A stretch of 64,000 nucleotides of DNA from CALMEC01 sp031366605 (GTDB taxonomy: Bacteria > Actinomycetota > Thermoleophilia > Miltoncostaeales > Miltoncostaeaceae): NCBI GenBank assembly GCA_031366605.1, contig JANLOO010000059.1:1-64000 (forward strand). The letters are read 5' to 3'. Numbering within the stretch: the first letter of the stretch is position 1; every line of letters begins with the position of its first letter. This document shows, piece after piece, positions 61,521 to 64,000 of the stretch. Both the position numbers and the translations under genes were made by a program. Below the pieces are notes generated by a model, which saw only the letters and a list, made by a program, of their open reading frames with translations, did no database searches and was not told where the DNA came from.

Positions 61521-61539
61521 CCCTTAATTTAATTAAGGG
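61521..61539. repeat. AT-rich 19-base palindrome
   Basis: CCCTTAATT-T-AATTAAGGG is perfect, with 9-base arms. It overlaps the stop codon of the upstream hydrolase gene (61533-61535) and lies 120 bases before the EAL gene start. Such an AT-rich run is rare in this DNA. It may be an operator or part of a promoter or terminator. Confidence 0.6.
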
Positions 61540-62303
61540 GCCTGCCGCAGGTGCGCCGCGACGGCTTCGCCGGTCAGGGCGAACGCATCCCACATGACCG
61601 GGTGGTTGCCCGGGACTCCGAGGACGGTCAGTCGATCGCCCAGGGCGTCACGAAGCAGCGCCTCCTGCCGATCGTCGAGGACGCCGTTGGCGGCACGGAC
61701 CAGCAGCGTCGGGCAGCTGGTGGGCAGGGCCGGGGTCCGGGCCATCTCGCCATACGCCGCAACGACTGCGCTGCGTCCGACGCGGTAGCGCAAGCGACCG
61801 TCGGCACCCGTCTCGAGTGCTTCGACCACGTCCGCGTCCACCATCTCACGTGGCGTGTGAGCGAGCGTCGCGAGCCGGGCTGTGACCGCTTCGTCGACAG
61901 CGGCGAACGACACGTCCGGGCGCGTCTGATCGGCGAAGCCCAGCGCCACGCCAGGCGCGAGCTGAATCGCCGGATCCAGCAACGCCAACCGGCGCACACG
62001 ATCAGGGTGCGCGGCTGCCAGCTCGACGCCGAGCCGGCCGCCGAAGCTGAATCCGACGACATCGGATCGGGCGATGCCCTCGGCGTCCAAGGTCTCGCAG
62101 ACATCGGCGACGAACGTCGCGATGTCCCAGGGTGGCTCCCATCCGGACATGCCGTGCCCGCGCAGGTCGACAGCGATGACCTGTCGATCGGCCAGGTACG
62201 TCTGTGCCAATCGGCGGAACCGGCCGCCGTGACCCATGACGCCGTGCATGCACAGCACGGGCGGTGCCTCAGGATCACCCCACCGGTGGACGTGCAATCG
62301 CAT
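61533..62303 (-). CDS. alpha/beta-hydrolase family protein
   Basis: The 256-residue protein is a canonical alpha/beta hydrolase: oxyanion region M-H-G-V-M-G-H-G, D-L-R-G-H-G-M-S, nucleophile elbow G-F-S-F-G-G near residue 86, possible acid in N-G-V-L-D-D and catalytic His in G-N-H-P-V-M-W. It resembles esterases and epoxide-hydrolase-like enzymes; the substrate is unknown. It is divergent from psuK, with about 50 bases between start codons. Confidence 0.85.
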   Translation of the reverse strand: MRLHVHRWGDPEAPPVLCMHGVMGHGGRFRRLAQTYLADRQVIAVDLRGHGMSGWEPPWDIATFVADVCETLDAEGIARSDVVGFSFGGRLGVELAAAHPDRVRRLALLDPAIQLAPGVALGFADQTRPDVSFAAVDEAVTARLATLAHTPREMVDADVVEALETGADGRLRYRVGRSAVVAAYGEMARTPALPTSCPTLLVRAANGVLDDRQEALLRDALGDRLTVLGVPGNHPVMWDAFALTGEAVAAHLRQAP

Positions 62304-62353
62304 TGCCGAATCCTCTCAGACCGGGGGCCGCGGCTGCGTGAGAGGATCGCCCG

Positions 62354-63193
62354 GTGGTGATCTGCACACTTGGCGATCTGCTGCTGGACGTCGTCGTCCG
62401 GCTGGGCGCTCCTTTGTCGCGCGGTGGGGACGCCCCTGCGACGACACGCCTGAGCGCCGGCGGGCAGGCCGCCAACGTCGCCGCATGGGTCGCGCACCTG
62501 GGCGGTCAGGCCCGGTTCATGGGCGTCCGATCGAGCGACGCCGTCGGCACGCTGGTGGCAAATGATCTGGCCGCCCGCGGCGTCGAGCTGTTGGGCCCGA
62601 TGTTCGAACGGGGGACGGGCACGGTGGTCGCCCTGGTCGACGACACGTTCGAGCGGACGATGGCGACCGACCGTGGCATCGCCACCGAGCTGCGCTTTGC
62701 GCACATTGACCCGGCGTGGTTTGCCGGGTGCGACCGTCTGCACCTGTCGGGATACAGCCTGATGCGCTCACCGATCGACACGGCCGCGCTCCGCGCCGCC
62801 CGCGAGGCCAGGTTGGTGGGCGCGCGCGTCAGCGTCGACCTTTCATCGTGGAGCGCCATCCGCGATTTCGGTCCGGCCAAGTTCCGGGACCGCCTGACCG
62901 TCATCGCCCCTGATGTCGTGTTCGCGAACGAACAGGAACTCGAGGTGCTCGGCGACGAGCCCAAATGCCAGGTGCTGGTGACCAAGAAGGGCGCTGAAGG
63001 ATGCACCGTGCGCTGGCCAGGCGGCGAGGTCCGTTTGCCGGCGCTTGAGGCGGACGTGATCGACACCACCGGTGCGGGCGATGCATTCGCCGCAGGGTTC
63101 CTGATCGGCGATTCCGCCGAGGACGCCGCACGCCGAGGCCTCGCCGCCGCCGCCGCCTGCGTTGCCCAAGTCGGCGCGATGCCGTCGTCGTGA
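62354..63193 (+). CDS. psuK: PfkB-family sugar kinase, probably pseudouridine kinase
   Basis: The 279-residue protein is a ribokinase-type enzyme: G-D-L-L-L-D near the start, G-G-Q-A-A-N-V-A, and the C-terminal anion-hole motif D-T-T-G-A-G-D-A-F-A-A-G-F. The next gene is psuG, so it most likely phosphorylates pseudouridine to pseudouridine 5'-phosphate; sequence alone would allow ribokinase or another PfkB kinase. GTG 62354 has GAGGAT six bases upstream, the leaderless spacing seen elsewhere. Confidence 0.8.
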   Translation: MVICTLGDLLLDVVVRLGAPLSRGGDAPATTRLSAGGQAANVAAWVAHLGGQARFMGVRSSDAVGTLVANDLAARGVELLGPMFERGTGTVVALVDDTFERTMATDRGIATELRFAHIDPAWFAGCDRLHLSGYSLMRSPIDTAALRAAREARLVGARVSVDLSSWSAIRDFGPAKFRDRLTVIAPDVVFANEQELEVLGDEPKCQVLVTKKGAEGCTVRWPGGEVRLPALEADVIDTTGAGDAFAAGFLIGDSAEDAARRGLAAAAACVAQVGAMPSS

Positions 63194-63251
63194 TCTCGTG
63201 TCCTGCGTCGGACGTTCTTTGTCATATGGCGTGCGAAAAACCCGCTGGATC

Positions 63252-63311
63252 GGGATATTGGACTCGGGAGTCCGATATCCCTACGCCGGGGACCGGCGGT
63301 CACGCCGGTCC
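63252..63311. repeat. two adjacent hairpins after psuK
   Basis: The first has 14-bp arms with one non-Watson-Crick pair (63252-63265 and 63268-63281, two-base gap). The second is GGACCGGCG-GTCA-CGCCGGTCC (63290-63311). They lie between psuK and psuG and could weaken or end transcription between the two. Confidence 0.6.
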
Positions 63312-63321
63312 ACCTGACAAG

Positions 63322-63440
63322 GACGCAGCCTTCGTTCATATCGGACCATATGGGCGAAGGCGAGGACGCAGCCCCTGAGGCTGACCGTCCCGGTACCACG
63401 TTTGAAATCCAGTGGGAATTTGCAAGCCGCCAGATTGCAA
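63322..63440 (+). repeat. double-hairpin dispersed repeat, copy 2
   Basis: Hairpin 1 pairs CCTTCGTTCATAT (63329-63341) with ATATGGGCGAAGG (63348-63360) using two G-T pairs. GCGAGGAC follows, then a short stem GCAGCC/GGCTG and, 50 bases on, TTTGCAAGCCGCCAGAT. The parts and their order match 4637-4745, with stem changes that keep pairing. Confidence 0.65.
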
Positions 63441-63478
63441 AGGAACTTCCGACGCAGGACACGAGGCATGATGGGCGG

Positions 63479-64000
63479 GTGAACGTCGCGAGTGCTCCAG
63501 GTCACAACCAGTTGATCGTCATGGCCCCCGAGATCCGGGAGGCCCTGGCTGCAGGCGGCGCGGTGGTGGCGCTCGAGACGACGCTTGTCGCGCATGGGTT
63601 CCCCCACCCCGAAGGGGCCGCAGTGGGCGCCGCGTCCGAGGCCGCCGTGCGCGCCGCAGGTGCGATCCCCGCGACGATCGGCGTCATCGACGGTCGTATC
63701 CGGGTTGGTCTGACCTCCGTCGAGGTCGCGCGGTTCGGCGAGGCCGGTCCGGCCGCGCGCAAGTTGGGTCCCCGTGACCTGGCGGTGTGCGCCGTTCAGA
63801 GCGCCCTCGGTGCGACCACCGTCGGCGGCACCCTTGCAGTCTGCCGAGTCGTCGGGATCACGGTCATGGCGACCGGTGGTCTTGGTGGGGTACATCGCGG
63901 CTACCCGTCGCCACCGGATGTCTCGGCCGACCTGGGCGAGCTGGCCCGCACGCCGGTCGTGGTGGTGAGCGCCGGCATCAAGTCACTCCTCGACGTGCCC
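63479..64000 (+). CDS. psuG: pseudouridine-5'-phosphate glycosidase, cut by window end
   Basis: The first 174 residues of about 300 are present. A-L-E-T-T-L-V-A-H-G-F-P-H-P, I-G-V-I-D-G-R-I-R-V-G-L and M-A-T-G-G-L-G-G-V-H-R-G are the PsuG signatures around the Mn2+ and phosphate site. The enzyme splits pseudouridine 5'-phosphate to uracil and ribose 5-phosphate. GTG 63479 is preceded by CATGAT six bases upstream; ATG 63521, right before A-P-E-I-R, is the alternative. With psuK it forms the pseudouridine salvage route, though a 285-base gap with hairpins separates them. Confidence 0.9.
   Translation, partial: MNVASAPGHNQLIVMAPEIREALAAGGAVVALETTLVAHGFPHPEGAAVGAASEAAVRAAGAIPATIGVIDGRIRVGLTSVEVARFGEAGPAARKLGPRDLAVCAVQSALGATTVGGTLAVCRVVGITVMATGGLGGVHRGYPSPPDVSADLGELARTPVVVVSAGIKSLLDVP

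Overview
The window is 64 kb of GC-rich, gene-dense chromosome. Long runs of co-directional genes overlap by 1-4 bases (ATGA, GTGA, TAATG). The best lineage marker is the secreted protein at 55089..55832, whose N-terminus (S-P-A-M-V-V-S-L-V-A-L-F-V-A-L-G-G) is typical of Thermoleophilia (Solirubrobacterales-like Actinobacteria). LexA boxes of the actinobacterial GAAC-N4-GTTC type, a DnaE2/ImuB mutagenesis set and a pyrophosphate-type phosphofructokinase agree with this. Many genes seem to be read from leaderless transcripts: a -10 hexamer sits 6-7 nt before the start codon at several loci. No tRNA, rRNA, CRISPR array or intact insertion sequence was seen.

Layout. 1-2.5 kb: secreted proteins and a cupredoxin lipoprotein. 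2.6-10.6 kb: housekeeping run dnaJ-prmA-rsmE-mtaB-HIT-phoH-ybeY-undecaprenol kinase/PAP2 fusion-cdd, then era after a 77-bp gap. 10.8-14.2 kb: a long-type deoC overlapping an ALDH16-type tandem aldehyde dehydrogenase, a likely deoxyribose-5-phosphate to acetaldehyde to acetate route. 14.5-17.9 kb: small protein, MFS exporter, hydrolase, Fpg/Nei glycosylase. 18-23.2 kb: second deoC, hisIE, trpE, trpG, trpD, trpC. 23.3-26.8 kb: cytochrome c maturation pair (CcmG-like, CcmH), a DUF72 gene whose 3' end is duplicated around a HicA-like module, and erpA. 26.8-38.4 kb: CAP protein, beta-lactamase-like protein, dnaE2 with LexA box, ABC-F protein, cell-envelope proteins, a CheA-like mini kinase, and a ferritin-like exported protein next to tatA.

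38.5-43.1 kb is the most unusual segment. A second LexA box precedes a DUF1016 PD-(D/E)XK nuclease gene overlapping imuB by ATGA, followed by a DUF6504 gene and a PIN-toxin remnant. The RecA-like imuA expected in front of imuB is absent. A HAD phosphatase and vapBC follow. 43.3-51.4 kb: TgpA transglutaminase, DUF58, MoxR (one operon), an Amt ammonium transporter, an orphan MbcA/ParS-like regulator, a nitroreductase and DUF445. 51.4-51.8 kb is a gene-free stretch with several hairpins. 51.8-64 kb: luciferase-like oxidoreductase with an aldehyde dehydrogenase, secreted proteins, arfB-topB, a decayed Phd/PIN locus, PPi-type phosphofructokinase, an EAL phosphodiesterase, a hydrolase, and pseudouridine catabolism (psuK, psuG cut by the window end).

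Small dispersed repeats recur: a double-hairpin element (4.6 and 63.3 kb), a 15-base motif at three places, a 15-base palindrome at two, and insertion-sequence-like relics at 14.2 and 25.5 kb. All function assignments are from motif recognition by eye; no database search was run.
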